Of a DNA stretch of 64,000 nucleotides, positions 1-9,228 are shown piece after piece (position 1 is the first letter of the stretch; each line of letters starts with the position of its first letter). Made by a program: the position numbers and the translations under genes. A model generated the notes under the pieces. The model was not told where the DNA came from. It worked only from the letters and a program-made list of their open reading frames with translations, and ran no database searches. Origin of the DNA: Pusillimonas caeni (GTDB taxonomy: Bacteria; Pseudomonadota; Gammaproteobacteria; Burkholderiales; Burkholderiaceae_B); contig NZ_PDUW01000003.1 of assembly GCF_003545815.1 (NCBI RefSeq), positions 472,809-536,808 on the forward strand, read 5' to 3'.

Positions 1-291
1 CCTGTAGGCCGAGTCTGCGCTCGGTAACCGTAGCATTATTGTAAATATGTTTACGTTTTGTTTGCTCGGCTCAGGGTGCTAGTTTACGGGTTTTTGGATG
101 TTTGTCTTGAGCATTTCGAAGTACATACAGGCAAGTTTTAGATAAAAAAAGAAAATACTACTTCATCAACCGCTTTTCCATGAGTTTATCCACAATATCC
201 GGGGATAAATATTCTTACGGTGCAGCCGCCGAAGACGATATCATCTTTGCGCAAAGGGTGCCGACATCGAAATTCAATCAACGACAGAGCC
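1..291. other. AT-rich intergenic region before mscS
   Basis: No convincing gene is seen here; the open frames across 180-291 are shadows of mscS or lack coding character. The stretch is much more AT-rich than its surroundings. It contains a GTAAA-N4-TTTAC inverted repeat at 41-54 and an inverted pair of DnaA-box-like nonamers at 186-208. It probably holds the mscS promoter and possibly that of a gene left of the window. Confidence 0.6.
186..208. promoter_or_regulatory. Inverted pair of DnaA-box-like sites
   Basis: TTATCCACA at 186-194 matches the consensus DnaA box exactly. Five bases later CGGGGATAA (200-208) is, on the minus strand, TTATCCCCG, a two-mismatch variant. The surrounding DNA is AT-rich. 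Known oriC neighbours (dnaA, rpmH, mnmG) are absent, so a replication origin is unlikely from context; a DnaA-regulated promoter, a titration site or chance are alternatives. Confidence 0.35.
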
Positions 292-1083
292 ATGAACGAA
301 ACACTCAGCCTTTGGGACTTGTGGTTCCCGCATATCGAAACCATCGTCATACGGCTTATCGTTGCAGCCCTGATCATGACGATAGGCTGGGCGGTGTCCG
401 TGGCGGCCGGCCGGGCCGTGCGCAAGCTGGCCGCCCGATCCAGCCGGGTCGATCCCACCGTCGTTCCGATGGCCCATACGGTCACGGTGTGGGCCATACG
501 CATCATCGTGCTCATCGCGGTGCTGGCCAAGCTGGGCGTACAGACCGCCAGCATCATCGCCATGCTGGGCGCGGCCGGCCTGGCCATCGGCCTGGCGCTG
601 CAAGGCACTTTGCAGAACATTGCCGCGGGCATCATGCTGCTTGCCCTGCGCCCGCTGCGTGCCGGCGAATCCGTGTCGGTGGTCGGCAAGGCCGACGGCA
701 CGGTGGAAGAGGTGGGTCTGTTTCTCAGCCGCTTCCGCCAGGCCGACGGTACCCAGATCACATTGCCCAACAGCCTGGTATGGGGCAATGCCATCATCAA
801 TTTCAGCCGCAACGGCTCGCGGCGCGTCGAGGTCCAGGTGGGCATTCTTTATGGCCAGGACATCGGCCTGGCCCTGCAGACTGCCCGCTCGCTGATCGAA
901 AACCACCCGCTGGCGCTCGATGCGCCCGCCCCGGCCGTCTTCGCAGGCGAAAATCGCGTCAATACCGTCATGATCGTCGTTCAGGCCTGGGCGGCGGCGA
1001 ACGATTATGGGGCCTTGCTCAACGACGTCCGTCGCGACTTGCCTAGCCGGCTGCAGCAGGCGGGCTTCAAGATGCCGGCCTAG
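292..1083 (+). CDS. mscS: Small-conductance mechanosensitive channel, MscS family
   Basis: This 263-residue inner-membrane protein would open under membrane tension to release solutes on hypo-osmotic shock. Three membrane segments are visible (about residues 18-42, 65-85 and 90-120). The third is the Gly/Ala-rich pore helix with the AGLAIGLALQGTLQN pattern typical of MscS, followed by the beta domain (LRAGESV, then QADGTQITLPNSLVWG). E. coli MscS is 286 residues, so length fits. ATG 292 is chosen because the protein then begins just before TM1; an upstream in-frame ATG at 220 would add 24 uncharacteristic residues. It is monocistronic and converges on trmJ. Confidence 0.93.
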   Translation: MNETLSLWDLWFPHIETIVIRLIVAALIMTIGWAVSVAAGRAVRKLAARSSRVDPTVVPMAHTVTVWAIRIIVLIAVLAKLGVQTASIIAMLGAAGLAIGLALQGTLQNIAAGIMLLALRPLRAGESVSVVGKADGTVEEVGLFLSRFRQADGTQITLPNSLVWGNAIINFSRNGSRRVEVQVGILYGQDIGLALQTARSLIENHPLALDAPAPAVFAGENRVNTVMIVVQAWAAANDYGALLNDVRRDLPSRLQQAGFKMPA

Positions 1084-1105
1084 GGCCAACAGGCCCTGGG
1101 GCCCG

Positions 1106-1909
1106 TCAATCGCGGGGGCTGGCGGCGCGTATCATCGCCGTGCATACGCCGCGCATCATGTCGACTTCGTCCTGGGACAGCGCGTTGCGCGTAAACAGGT
1201 GCCGCATGCGCGGCATGAGTTTCTTGGGATGCTGCGGGTCGAGAAAGCCGATCGAAACCAGCGCTTCCTGCCAATGGGCCATGAAGGCCTGGACCTTGTC
1301 GTTGGCGGCGGGCAGGCTGCCCGGGGCGACGGCCTGCTTCTCGGTGCGGGGCACCAGCGGCCGGTCCTGGCTGCTGATGAGCGCATAGCGCAATTCCCAT
1401 GCGGCCAGCTGCAGCGCCTGGGCCACATTGAGCGAACTGTATTCCGGGTTGGCGGGAATGTGGCAGATGCGCTGGCACAGCGCAATGTCCTGGTTGGTCA
1501 GGCCCGAGCGTTCGGTGCCCAGCACGATGGCGACACGGCCGTCGCCGTGCTCGGCCAGATGAGCCCGGCTGGCATCGGCTGCCTGGCGTATGTCGCATAC
1601 CAGGGGGCCGAGGTCTCGCGGCCTTGCCGTCAGGGCAAAGGCCAGCGTGCTGCCGGCCAGGGCCTCGGCCAGCGTGGAGTGGATTTGCGCGTCGGCCAGC
1701 ACGTCGGTTGCCCCGCTGGCCAGCGCCAGCGCCTCGGCCTGGTTGACGATGTCCTCGTGGCGCGGGGACACCAGGCGCAGCTTCTGGAAGCCCATGGTCT
1801 TGATGGCCCGCGCCGCGGCGCCGACATTGCCGGGGTGGCTGGGGTGCACCATGATGAATTCGATGCGTCCGAAGGGCGGGGCGCCGTCGCCGGAGGGGAA
1901 AGGGCTCAT
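1106..1909 (-). CDS. trmJ: tRNA (cytidine/uridine-2'-O-)-methyltransferase TrmJ
   Basis: A SPOUT-class SAM-dependent enzyme that 2'-O-methylates position 32 of certain tRNAs. The 267-residue protein has the N-terminal VHPSHPGNVGAAARAIKTMG motif and the C-terminal knot signatures VLGTERSGLTNQDI and IPANPEYSSLNVAQAL, which form the cofactor pocket. Length is close to E. coli TrmJ (246) plus a short C-terminal extension. It is transcribed divergently from suhB, with only 58 bp between the two start codons, a pairing common in betaproteobacteria. The family is certain; the exact tRNA targets are inferred from homologues. Confidence 0.92.
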   Translation of the reverse strand: MSPFPSGDGAPPFGRIEFIMVHPSHPGNVGAAARAIKTMGFQKLRLVSPRHEDIVNQAEALALASGATDVLADAQIHSTLAEALAGSTLAFALTARPRDLGPLVCDIRQAADASRAHLAEHGDGRVAIVLGTERSGLTNQDIALCQRICHIPANPEYSSLNVAQALQLAAWELRYALISSQDRPLVPRTEKQAVAPGSLPAANDKVQAFMAHWQEALVSIGFLDPQHPKKLMPRMRHLFTRNALSQDEVDMMRGVCTAMIRAASPRD

Positions 1910-1967
1910 TTAGAACAATCTGCCTGTGTCATTTAAAATAGGCGGTTTACAAGTAATACGGAATTTT

Positions 1968-2759
1968 ATGCACCCGATGCTCAATACCGCCATCAAGGCG
2001 GCACGCCGCGCCGGCGCGATCATTAACCGGGCCAGCCTCGATCTGGAGCGTTTGCAGGTGGCGCGCAAGGGACCCAAGGATTATGTCACGGAAGTGGACC
2101 GCGCCGTCGAAGACGCCGTCATCGACGTCCTGCGCACGGCCTATCCCGACCATGCTTTCCTGGGCGAAGAATCGGGTGCCCATCCCGCCGCGGGCGCCCG
2201 GCCCGACGCGGTGCCCGAATTCCAATGGATCATCGACCCGCTGGACGGCACGACCAACTTCATCCATGGCTTCCCTGTATACGCGGTCTCCATCGCCCTG
2301 GCGCATCGAGGCCAGGTCACGCAGGCCGTCATCTTCGATCCCAACCGCAACGAACTGTTCACGGCCAGCCGCGGGGGCGGGGCGTTTCTGAACGACCGCC
2401 GCATACGCGTTTCCGGCCAGACCCGCTACCACGACGCCCTCATCGGCGCCCACGTTCCCCGGTCCGCCAGCGACCTCACCGTGGCAGAGCGCTTTTCCGA
2501 GTTGCTGTCCGGCTGCGCCAGCGCGCGGCGCATGGGCGCGACGGTGCTCGACCTGGCCTATGTGGCATGCGGCCGCATCGACGGCTTCTGCGGCGCCAGG
2601 CTCAAGCGCTGGGACATGGCGGCCGGCAGCCTGCTGGTACTCGAGGCGGGCGGCCTGATCGCCGACTTCGAGGGCGAGCAGGGCTGGATGCAGTCGGGCA
2701 GCGTGCTGGCCGCGAGCCCCAAGATCTTCACGCAGATGCTCGCCCACCTGCAAGGTTGA
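1968..2759 (+). CDS. suhB: Inositol-1-monophosphatase SuhB
   Basis: A Mg2+-dependent phosphatase that hydrolyses inositol monophosphate; SuhB also takes part in rRNA transcription antitermination in enterobacteria. In this 263-residue protein the metal ligands are visible: E67-E68 in GEESG, D90-D93 in DPLDGTTNF, and the WDMAAG aspartate near residue 219. The ATG at 1968 (MHPMLNTAI) matches the usual family start; an in-frame start at 1926 would add 14 residues and lacks support. A ribosome-binding site is weak. It is followed after 75 bp by the TerC-family gene. Confidence 0.93.
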   Translation: MHPMLNTAIKAARRAGAIINRASLDLERLQVARKGPKDYVTEVDRAVEDAVIDVLRTAYPDHAFLGEESGAHPAAGARPDAVPEFQWIIDPLDGTTNFIHGFPVYAVSIALAHRGQVTQAVIFDPNRNELFTASRGGGAFLNDRRIRVSGQTRYHDALIGAHVPRSASDLTVAERFSELLSGCASARRMGATVLDLAYVACGRIDGFCGARLKRWDMAAGSLLVLEAGGLIADFEGEQGWMQSGSVLAASPKIFTQMLAHLQG

Positions 2760-2834
2760 CCGGGCCTAACGCACTGTTACGTGCGTGAGATCAAAAGCCT
2801 CTATGATGCCCATACCGCATAAAGGAGTCTGTTG

Positions 2835-4406
2835 ATGGAGTGGATGCTTGACCCGTCGGCGTGGGTGGGCCTGCTGACGCTGGTCGTCCTCGAGATCGTC
2901 CTGGGCATCGACAATCTCATCTTCATCGCCATCCTGGTCGACAAGCTGCCCCCCAAGCTGCGCGACCGCGCGCGCGTGATGGGCCTTTCGCTGGCGCTGC
3001 TGATGCGCCTGGGCCTGCTGACCGTGATGTCGTGGCTCATCAAGCTTACCGCGCCGCTCGTTTCCGTGGGGCCCATGGAGTTCTCGGGGCGGGACATCAT
3101 CCTCATCATCGGCGGCTTCTTCCTGCTGTTCAAGGGCACGATCGAGCTGCACGACCGTATCGAGGGCCGCAACGAACACGGCACGGGCGAGCGCCTGCAT
3201 GCCAGCTTCGGCCTCATCGTCACCCAGATCGTCGTCCTGGATGCGGTGTTCTCGCTCGACGCCGTCATCACGGCGGTGGGCATGGTCGACCATCTGCCCG
3301 TCATGATGATCGCGGTGGTCATCGCCATGTCCATCATGCTTTTCGCGTCCAAGCCGCTGACGACCTTCGTCAATGCTCACCCCACGGTGGTGGTGCTGTG
3401 CCTGGGCTTCTTGCTGACCATCGGTTTTTCGCTCGTCGCCGAAGGCTTCGGCTTTGCGATTCCAAAGGGCTATCTGTATGCCGCCATCGGCTTTTCGGTG
3501 CTGATCGAGGCGCTGAACCAGGTGGCGCGCCGCAACGTACGGCGCCTGGAGGCCCGCAGGCCGATGCGTGAGCGCACCGCCGAGGGCATCATGTACATGC
3601 TCGGCAAGCGGCCGATGACCAGCCCCGAGCAGCCATCCCACCAGGAAGAGATCCCCGAGCAGGTGTTCGGCGACACCGAGCGCAATATGGTCAGCGGCGT
3701 GCTGACGCTGGCCGACCGCAGCATTCATTCCATCATGACGCCGCGCAACGACATCTCTTGGCTCAATCTGGACGACGACACCGAGACGCTGCGCCGGCAG
3801 CTCGATGGCTCGCCGCACAGCTTCTTTCCCGTCTGCCGGGGCTCGCTGGACGAGGTCATAGGCATAGGCAGGGCCAAAGAGCTCATCGCCGACCTGATCA
3901 CCCACGGCACGATACGCCTGTCCAGATTGCGCGATCCGATCATCGTGCACGAATCCATCGGCATCCTCAAGGTCATGGAAACGCTCAAGCGCGCCAAGGG
4001 CCAATTGGTGCTGGTCACGGACGAGTTCGGCGCCATCGAAGGGGTGGTGACGCCCATCGATGTCTTCGAGGCGATCGCAGGCGAGTTTCCGGACGAAGAC
4101 GAGCAGCCTGATATCATCCAGATCGACGAGGATCATTGGCGCGTCGATGGCGCCGCCGACCTGCATCATCTGGAACAAGTGCTCAACGCCGAAGGGCTGG
4201 TGGACGACGACGAGGTCTATTCCACCTTGGCGGGCTATCTGCTCGAGCGGTTCGGGCACCTACCCGCGGCGGGAGACAGCTGCGTGCTCGAGCAGCCGCA
4301 CGCGTCCTTCCGCCTCACCGTGGAGCGTGTCGACGGGAGGCGCATCGCCGCGGTCGCCATCGAGCGAACGCTTCACAGCCAGCCCGAAAACGACGACGCC
4401 GGTTAG
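2835..4406 (+). CDS. TerC-family membrane protein with CBS and CorC/HlyC domains
   Basis: A three-part protein of 523 residues resembling E. coli YoaE/YegH. Residues about 1-240 form the TerC-like membrane domain, with acidic motifs in helices ([28 protein letters not shown]) that in TerC proteins are implicated in metal export. A CBS pair follows (about residues 295-425, starting [12 protein letters not shown]). Last is a CorC/HlyC transporter-associated domain (about 430-515). GGAG at 2824-2827 sits 7 bases before ATG 2835, which is why the adjacent TTG at 2832 is not used. Family evidence suggests Mn2+ or other divalent-metal handling; the substrate is inferred. Confidence 0.88.
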   Translation: MEWMLDPSAWVGLLTLVVLEIVLGIDNLIFIAILVDKLPPKLRDRARVMGLSLALLMRLGLLTVMSWLIKLTAPLVSVGPMEFSGRDIILIIGGFFLLFKGTIELHDRIEGRNEHGTGERLHASFGLIVTQIVVLDAVFSLDAVITAVGMVDHLPVMMIAVVIAMSIMLFASKPLTTFVNAHPTVVVLCLGFLLTIGFSLVAEGFGFAIPKGYLYAAIGFSVLIEALNQVARRNVRRLEARRPMRERTAEGIMYMLGKRPMTSPEQPSHQEEIPEQVFGDTERNMVSGVLTLADRSIHSIMTPRNDISWLNLDDDTETLRRQLDGSPHSFFPVCRGSLDEVIGIGRAKELIADLITHGTIRLSRLRDPIIVHESIGILKVMETLKRAKGQLVLVTDEFGAIEGVVTPIDVFEAIAGEFPDEDEQPDIIQIDEDHWRVDGAADLHHLEQVLNAEGLVDDDEVYSTLAGYLLERFGHLPAAGDSCVLEQPHASFRLTVERVDGRRIAAVAIERTLHSQPENDDAG

Positions 4407-4444
4407 GCCGGGTCCGCGTGTCGACACATACGGTTTTTTCATCA

Positions 4445-4502
4445 GGCCGCCCTGCGGGCGGCCCGGATGGTTCCGCGGTCTTTGCGGCGGAACCGGTTTT
4501 TT
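4445..4502 (+). terminator. Tandem hairpins ending in a T-run, after the TerC-family gene
   Basis: The first hairpin is GGCCGCCC-TGC-GGGCGGCC (4445-4463). The second has arms GGTTCCGC and GCGGAACC (4469-4494) followed closely by TTTTTT (4497-4502), the form of an intrinsic terminator. The T-run ends 12 bases before the uppP start codon, so the same structure could also lower uppP expression from readthrough transcripts. Confidence 0.7.
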
Positions 4503-4513
4503 AGCGAGAGGTT

Positions 4514-5362
4514 ATGACGGAAAGCGCGTGGTTTTATCTCAAGGCTTTGGTTCTTGGCGTTATCGAAGGGTTTACCGAGTTCATCCCCGTATCGAGCACC
4601 GCTCATCTGCTGATTCTGGGCGACTGGATCAATTTTTCGTCCGGCGACAACAAAGTCTATGAGGTCGTCATTCAGTTCGGCTCCATCCTGGCCGTGATGT
4701 GGATCTTCCGCGCTAGGCTCTGGCAACTGGCTCGCGGCATGTTGTCGGGAGACCGCGGCGAACTGATGTTCGCGCGCAATCTGGCGATCGCCTTTCTTCC
4801 GGCGGCGGTGATCGGCGCCCTGGCCATCGGTTTCATCAAGTCGCTGTTCCTCAACCCCGCCGTATTCGTGTTCACCCTGGTGGGAGGCGGGTTGATCATG
4901 CTATGGGTCGAACGCAAGCCGCACTACGCCAAGCACGCCGACGAAACGGTCGCTTCGCAGCACGCCTCGGCGTTCAGCCTCGAAGAAATCACCTGGAAAC
5001 AGGCGCTGGTGGTCGGGTTCGCCCAATGCGTGGCCATGGTGCCCGGTACTTCACGATCGGGCGCGACCATCATCGGCGGCATGCTGGCGGGCATACAGCG
5101 CAAGACCGCGACGGAGTTTTCGTTCTTTCTTGCCATGCCCACCATGCTGGCCGCCACAGTCTACGATTTCTACAGGCACGGTGGCGTTCTGTCCGACCAG
5201 CAACTGATCGGCATCGTGATCGGTTTCGTGGCGGCCTTCGTCAGCGCCCTGTTCGTCGTCCGCGCAGTGCTCAATTTCGTTGCGCGCCACACCTATCGTC
5301 CTTTTGCCTGGTATCGCATCGGGCTGGGAATGGTGGTGCTTGCCTGGCTTTACCTGCGCTAG
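4514..5362 (+). CDS. uppP: Undecaprenyl-diphosphatase UppP (BacA)
   Basis: This inner-membrane enzyme removes a phosphate from undecaprenyl diphosphate to recycle the lipid carrier for peptidoglycan and O-antigen synthesis; extra dosage gives bacitracin resistance. The 282-residue, multi-helix protein carries both signature motifs: EGFTEFIPVSSTAHL at residues 19-33 and PGTSRSGAT near residue 175. Length equals that of typical UppP proteins (about 270-290). GAGAGG lies just before ATG 4514. It ends tail-to-tail with lpxH, the two stop codons overlapping within CTAG. Confidence 0.95.
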   Translation: MTESAWFYLKALVLGVIEGFTEFIPVSSTAHLLILGDWINFSSGDNKVYEVVIQFGSILAVMWIFRARLWQLARGMLSGDRGELMFARNLAIAFLPAAVIGALAIGFIKSLFLNPAVFVFTLVGGGLIMLWVERKPHYAKHADETVASQHASAFSLEEITWKQALVVGFAQCVAMVPGTSRSGATIIGGMLAGIQRKTATEFSFFLAMPTMLAATVYDFYRHGGVLSDQQLIGIVIGFVAAFVSALFVVRAVLNFVARHTYRPFAWYRIGLGMVVLAWLYLR

Positions 5363-6135
5363 ACGCCGTCCCGAGACAGGTGCTGCAAGCGTATGCCCCG
5401 GCCGTCGATCACCGCCCAGCCGCCACGCCCGGCGCCGTGGTCGAAATCCCAGTCGGGCAGTACCACCCGCAGGCGCGACGCGCCGTCGACCTGGAGGGTG
5501 TGCGCGGCGGGACGGTGAGTGTGGCCGTGCACCATGGCCGCCGCCCCGCTGCGGCGGAACGCCCGCAGGACCGCTTCGGGTGCGACGTCCATGATCTCGG
5601 AGGTTTTTCCGGCGTGCGAGGCCATGCTGCGGCGGCGCGCCCAGTCGGCGATCGCTTGGCGCCGTGCCAGGCTCAGGCTCAGGAAAGCCCGTTGGATCCA
5701 CCGTGTATGCACGATGCGCTTGAAGCGCTGATAGCCCACGTCGGCCGTGCAGTATTCGTCGCCATGGCTGACCAGTATGCGCCCCTGCGCCGTATCGAGG
5801 CAGACAGGGCCCTCCATCAGCGTTGCGCCCAGGCGTTCCGTCAAGGCGCGCCCGATGAGAAAGTCGCGATTGCCCCGGCCCAGCCACAGCGGCAGGGAGG
5901 CGGCGGCCCGGGCAAGGGCGTCCAGTATTTCACGCAGCCATGCGGGCGGCGACTCCAGGGCCAGATCGTCGCCGATCCAGGCATCGAAGATGTCGCCGCA
6001 TAAAAACAAGGCATCCGCCTGGGCGCATGCCTGATCGAGAAACCGCAGGAAGGCGTCGCGGGTGCCCGGTGTCGCCGGCCCCAGGTGCATGTCCGACGCC
6101 AGCCACACCGTGCCCGGCAGGGCGATGCTATTCAA
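5359..6135 (-). CDS. lpxH: UDP-2,3-diacylglucosamine diphosphatase LpxH
   Basis: A calcineurin-like metallophosphoesterase that makes lipid X in lipid A biosynthesis. Metal-binding motifs appear in order: [35 protein letters not shown] and VHGHTHRPA. The start is uncertain: no ATG precedes the SDMHLG motif in frame after the preceding gene's end. A TTG at 6135 gives a 258-residue protein ([17 protein letters not shown]) overlapping the cyclophilin stop by 8 bases, which suggests translational coupling; a GTG at 6108 is the alternative. E. coli LpxH is 240 residues. Confidence 0.9.
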   Translation of the reverse strand: MNSIALPGTVWLASDMHLGPATPGTRDAFLRFLDQACAQADALFLCGDIFDAWIGDDLALESPPAWLREILDALARAAASLPLWLGRGNRDFLIGRALTERLGATLMEGPVCLDTAQGRILVSHGDEYCTADVGYQRFKRIVHTRWIQRAFLSLSLARRQAIADWARRRSMASHAGKTSEIMDVAPEAVLRAFRRSGAAAMVHGHTHRPAAHTLQVDGASRLRVVLPDWDFDHGAGRGGWAVIDGRGIRLQHLSRDGV

Positions 6136-6775
6136 CGACGGTCGCTTTCTCGATGATGACGTCCTGGGCGGGCACGTCCTGGTGGAAGCCCTTGGTGCCG
6201 GTCTTGACGCCCTTGATCTGGTCGACGACCTCGGTGCCCTCGACCACCTTGCCGAACACCGCATAGCCCCAGCCATTGGGCGTGGGCGACGTGAAGTTGA
6301 GGAAGTCGTTGTCGGAGACGTTGATGAAGAATTGCGCGGTGGCCGAATGGGGATCGCTGGTGCGCGCCATGGCCAGTGTGTAACGGTCGTTCTTGAGGCC
6401 GTTGTTGGCTTCGTTTTCAACGGCTTCGTGGGTGGATTTCTGCTTCATGCCGGGTTCGAAGCCGCCGCCCTGGATCATGAAGTTGTTGATGACGCGATGA
6501 AAGACCGTGCCGTCGTAAAAGCCTTCCTTGACGTAGGTAAGGAAGTTGTCGACGGTTTTGGGCGCTTTGTCGGCATCGAGCTGGATGACCATGTCGCCCA
6601 TGCTGGTCTGGAGTTTTACGCGTGGAGTGGTGCTCATGGATTGGCCTTCTGTGGAAGTGGATGAGGCGGCCTGCGACGCTCCCGCCGGGCCAAAGGCCAG
6701 GGCGGCGGCAACAAACAGACCGGAAATGCGTGCCGATGGAATCAGGACGCGATGGATCAGGGATGAAAGAGGCAT
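6128..6775 (-). CDS. ppiB: Cyclophilin-type peptidyl-prolyl cis-trans isomerase, with a signal-peptide extension
   Basis: The cyclophilin domain (from about residue 50) has the family motifs [30 protein letters not shown] and GYAVFGKV, and closely resembles cytoplasmic PpiB. Upstream in frame are 46 residues reading as a Sec signal (basic start, [13 protein letters not shown] core, cleavage near ASQA). There is thus a choice: ATG 6775 gives an exported enzyme but has no clear ribosome-binding site; ATG 6637 gives a classic PpiB and is preceded by AGAAGG with a 7-base spacer. The gene lies 28 bp after the TPR gene and overlaps lpxH, so the three probably form one transcript. Confidence 0.9.
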   Translation of the reverse strand: MPLSSLIHRVLIPSARISGLFVAAALAFGPAGASQAASSTSTEGQSMSTTPRVKLQTSMGDMVIQLDADKAPKTVDNFLTYVKEGFYDGTVFHRVINNFMIQGGGFEPGMKQKSTHEAVENEANNGLKNDRYTLAMARTSDPHSATAQFFINVSDNDFLNFTSPTPNGWGYAVFGKVVEGTEVVDQIKGVKTGTKGFHQDVPAQDVIIEKATVVE

Positions 6776-6803
6776 GGCGTGAAGACAGTCGAGAGGCGCG
6801 TTC

Positions 6804-7571
6804 TTAGCGGCGCAGGATTTCAGAGGTTTGCTGGGCGGCCTTGCCGGCCCCCGGCGCGCCCTTGGCGTTTTCGAAGGAGCGGCGCGCCTGCATCAGCTGG
6901 ACCCAGCCCAGATTGGCCTGGGCCGCGGCATAGTTGGGGTTGGCGGACAGCGCCATCTGCAGCGCATCGCGGGCCATGTCGAGCTTGCCTTGCTTGACGT
7001 ATTCCACCGCCAGATTGTTCCAGGGCTCGGGAAGTTCCGGAAAGAGGGTGGTCATGTTAAGGTAGTGCTCGATGGCTTCGTTGTGCCGCTCCAGGCCCGC
7101 CAGGGCGCGTCCACGCAAAAAAAGCAGTTGCACGTCGTTGGCCATGGCCATTTCGGCTTCGCGCTGGGCGATGCGGCGGTCGATGACGTCAAGCGCTTCG
7201 GCATAGCGGCCGCCATCCATCATGGCGGAGATGCGGTCGGTAATCTGCGACGGCGTCATGGGTATCGACGTATCGACCCCGGGGCTGGCGGCTTCGAGCA
7301 GGCGCGCCAGACCCTTCCAGCCGCCTTCCTTGGGCGGGGGGTCGTCGAACAGCTTTTCGCCCGGCGCCGGAGGGGGGGAAACGACAACCTCGGGCCCCAG
7401 CGGCTGTGCACCGCCGGCATCGCCGGCTTTGCCCGACGCCGTCAGCGACGAGTTCAGATCGACATGGGGCGCCAGGCCGCTTGCAGCCCTTTGCGCATGG
7501 GCCGTTGCAGCCGTGGTTGTGCCGGCCAGCAACAGCGCCATCGCCAGGAGTCTACGAATGTCTTGATGCAC
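6804..7571 (-). CDS. Exported tetratricopeptide-repeat protein
   Basis: From GTG 7571 the 255-residue product begins with a signal peptide (basic HQDIRR, hydrophobic [13 protein letters not shown] near residue 27). A Pro/Gly-rich spacer follows, and the second half has at least two TPR-like helix pairs ([58 protein letters not shown]). TPR modules mediate protein-protein contacts; the role here is unknown. An in-frame start at 7631 would place the signal peptide internally, so GTG 7571 is preferred. Divergent from cysS, with the cyclophilin and lpxH genes downstream. Confidence 0.8.
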   Translation of the reverse strand: MHQDIRRLLAMALLLAGTTTAATAHAQRAASGLAPHVDLNSSLTASGKAGDAGGAQPLGPEVVVSPPPAPGEKLFDDPPPKEGGWKGLARLLEAASPGVDTSIPMTPSQITDRISAMMDGGRYAEALDVIDRRIAQREAEMAMANDVQLLFLRGRALAGLERHNEAIEHYLNMTTLFPELPEPWNNLAVEYVKQGKLDMARDALQMALSANPNYAAAQANLGWVQLMQARRSFENAKGAPGAGKAAQQTSEILRR

Positions 7572-7766
7572 GGGCCGGTACCTATGGGTCAGTGGTTGGT
7601 CGGGCGGTACAGCGTGCGCGCGATCGCGCACTTGCTATACTTATCGACCGCCATTTTAGCCTTGGTTGGGATTCGAACAAAACCAGGCCCGACACCCCGT
7701 ACCCATGCCTGCGACAGGGCGGCTGGGCAGGGCGCGCGCTTTACGGATTATTTCTTTTGACTGGGC

Positions 7767-9218
7767 ATGCTGCACATTTATAACACTCTTTCCCGCGACA
7801 AACAGCCGTTTACGCCGGTCGAACCGGGCCGCGTCCGTATGTATGTGTGCGGCATGACCGTCTACGATTTCTGCCATCTCGGCCATGCGCGCATGCTGGT
7901 CAGCTTCGACGTCGTGCAGCGCTGGCTGCGCGCCACGGGCTATCGGGTCGACTACGTGCGCAACGTTACCGACATCGACGACAAGATCATCCGCAGGGCG
8001 GTGCAGACGGGCCGCCGCATGGACGAGGTCACGAGCTTTTTCATCGACGCCATGCACGCGGACGAACGCGCCCTGGGGGTGGCCCCTCCCGATGCCGAGC
8101 CTCGCGCCACGCAACACGTCGGCCAGATGCTCGACATCATCTCCAAGCTCGAGGACAACGGCCTGGCCTATCAGTCCGACGACGGCGACGTCAATTACGC
8201 CGTGCGCCGGTTTCCCGGCTATGGCAAGCTCTCGGGCAAATCGCTGGACGATCTGCGCGCCGGCGAGCGGGTGGCGGTCGCCTCGGCCAAGCGCGATCCG
8301 CTCGATTTCGTGCTGTGGAAGTCGGCCAAGCAGGACGAGCCGCCCGAGTCCAAGTGGGAGTCCCCCTACGGCCTGGGCCGCCCCGGCTGGCACATCGAGT
8401 GCTCGGCCATGAGCAAGGCCTTGCTGGGCCTGCCGCTGGACATCCACGGCGGCGGCCCCGACCTGAAGTTTCCCCACCACGAGAACGAGATCGCGCAGAC
8501 CGAAGGCGCTTTCGGCGGAACGCTGGCCAACGTCTGGATGCATTGCGGGCCGCTCATGGTCGATGCGGACAAGATGTCCAAGTCGCTCGGCAACTTCCGC
8601 ACCATACGCGAAACCGTGGCCTTGCCGGGGTCGCTTGCCGACGATGAGCCCTCGTACGACGCCAACCCCCGCGAAGCCGAGATGCTGCGCTTCTTCATCG
8701 TGCGCAATCATTACCGCAGCGTGCAGAACTACACGCCGGACAATTTGCGCGACGCCCAGCACGCGCTCGACCGCCTGTACCAGGCGCTGCACAATGTCCC
8801 GCCCGATCCCGATAACGTCCTCGACTGGAGTCATCCCTCCGCCCAGGCCTTCCGCAACGCCATGGACGACGACTTCAACACTTCGGGCGCCGTGGCCGTC
8901 CTGTTCGAGCTGGCCTCGGAGGCCAACCGCACGCGCTCCGGCCAAGCGTCCGCGCTGTTGCGGCTGCTGGGCGGCGTGCTGGGTCTGCTTCAGGGCGACC
9001 CCGAGCGCTATCTGCAGTCGCCCAGCCGCTACCTGGGCGCGGGCGCCGAGGGCGACGAACTGGCGTCGGACGCCATCCAGGCTTTGATCGACGAGCGCGC
9101 CGCCGCGAAGCAGGCGCGGGACTTCGCCCTGGCCGACCGTATCCGCGAGCAGCTGCGCGAGGCGGGCGTCGAGCTCGAGGACAAGGCGGGCGGCGCGACC
9201 CAATGGCGTCGGATATAA
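7767..9218 (+). CDS. cysS: Cysteinyl-tRNA synthetase
   Basis: A class I aminoacyl-tRNA synthetase that charges tRNA-Cys. The 483-residue protein has the HIGH-type signature as HLGH at residues 37-40, the first zinc ligand C28 (YVCGMTVYD), later zinc-site residues in [10 protein letters not shown] and HHENEIAQ, and the KMSKS loop as [10 protein letters not shown]. coli CysS is 461 residues. The C-terminal helical tail (ASKRD-type region to [11 protein letters not shown]) is complete. The AlkA-type glycosylase gene follows after 10 bp and is probably co-transcribed. Confidence 0.96.
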   Translation: MLHIYNTLSRDKQPFTPVEPGRVRMYVCGMTVYDFCHLGHARMLVSFDVVQRWLRATGYRVDYVRNVTDIDDKIIRRAVQTGRRMDEVTSFFIDAMHADERALGVAPPDAEPRATQHVGQMLDIISKLEDNGLAYQSDDGDVNYAVRRFPGYGKLSGKSLDDLRAGERVAVASAKRDPLDFVLWKSAKQDEPPESKWESPYGLGRPGWHIECSAMSKALLGLPLDIHGGGPDLKFPHHENEIAQTEGAFGGTLANVWMHCGPLMVDADKMSKSLGNFRTIRETVALPGSLADDEPSYDANPREAEMLRFFIVRNHYRSVQNYTPDNLRDAQHALDRLYQALHNVPPDPDNVLDWSHPSAQAFRNAMDDDFNTSGAVAVLFELASEANRTRSGQASALLRLLGGVLGLLQGDPERYLQSPSRYLGAGAEGDELASDAIQALIDERAAAKQARDFALADRIREQLREAGVELEDKAGGATQWRRI

Positions 9219-9228
9219 AGGGACAGGC

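Noticed and set aside
1..291. Chromosomal replication origin
   Set aside because: Only two DnaA-like boxes and none of the usual neighbours (dnaA, dnaN, rpmH, mnmG); left as a possible regulatory site.
180..1046. Long open frame overlapping mscS in another frame
   Set aside because: Arg/His/Pro-rich translation typical of an antiphase shadow in GC-rich DNA; mscS has clear family motifs.
2835..4406. Tellurite-resistance (ter) operon together with the phosphoribosyltransferase-HAD protein
   Set aside because: Ter operons do contain such enzymes, but the two genes are about 29 kb apart and no terD/terB-like gene is present.
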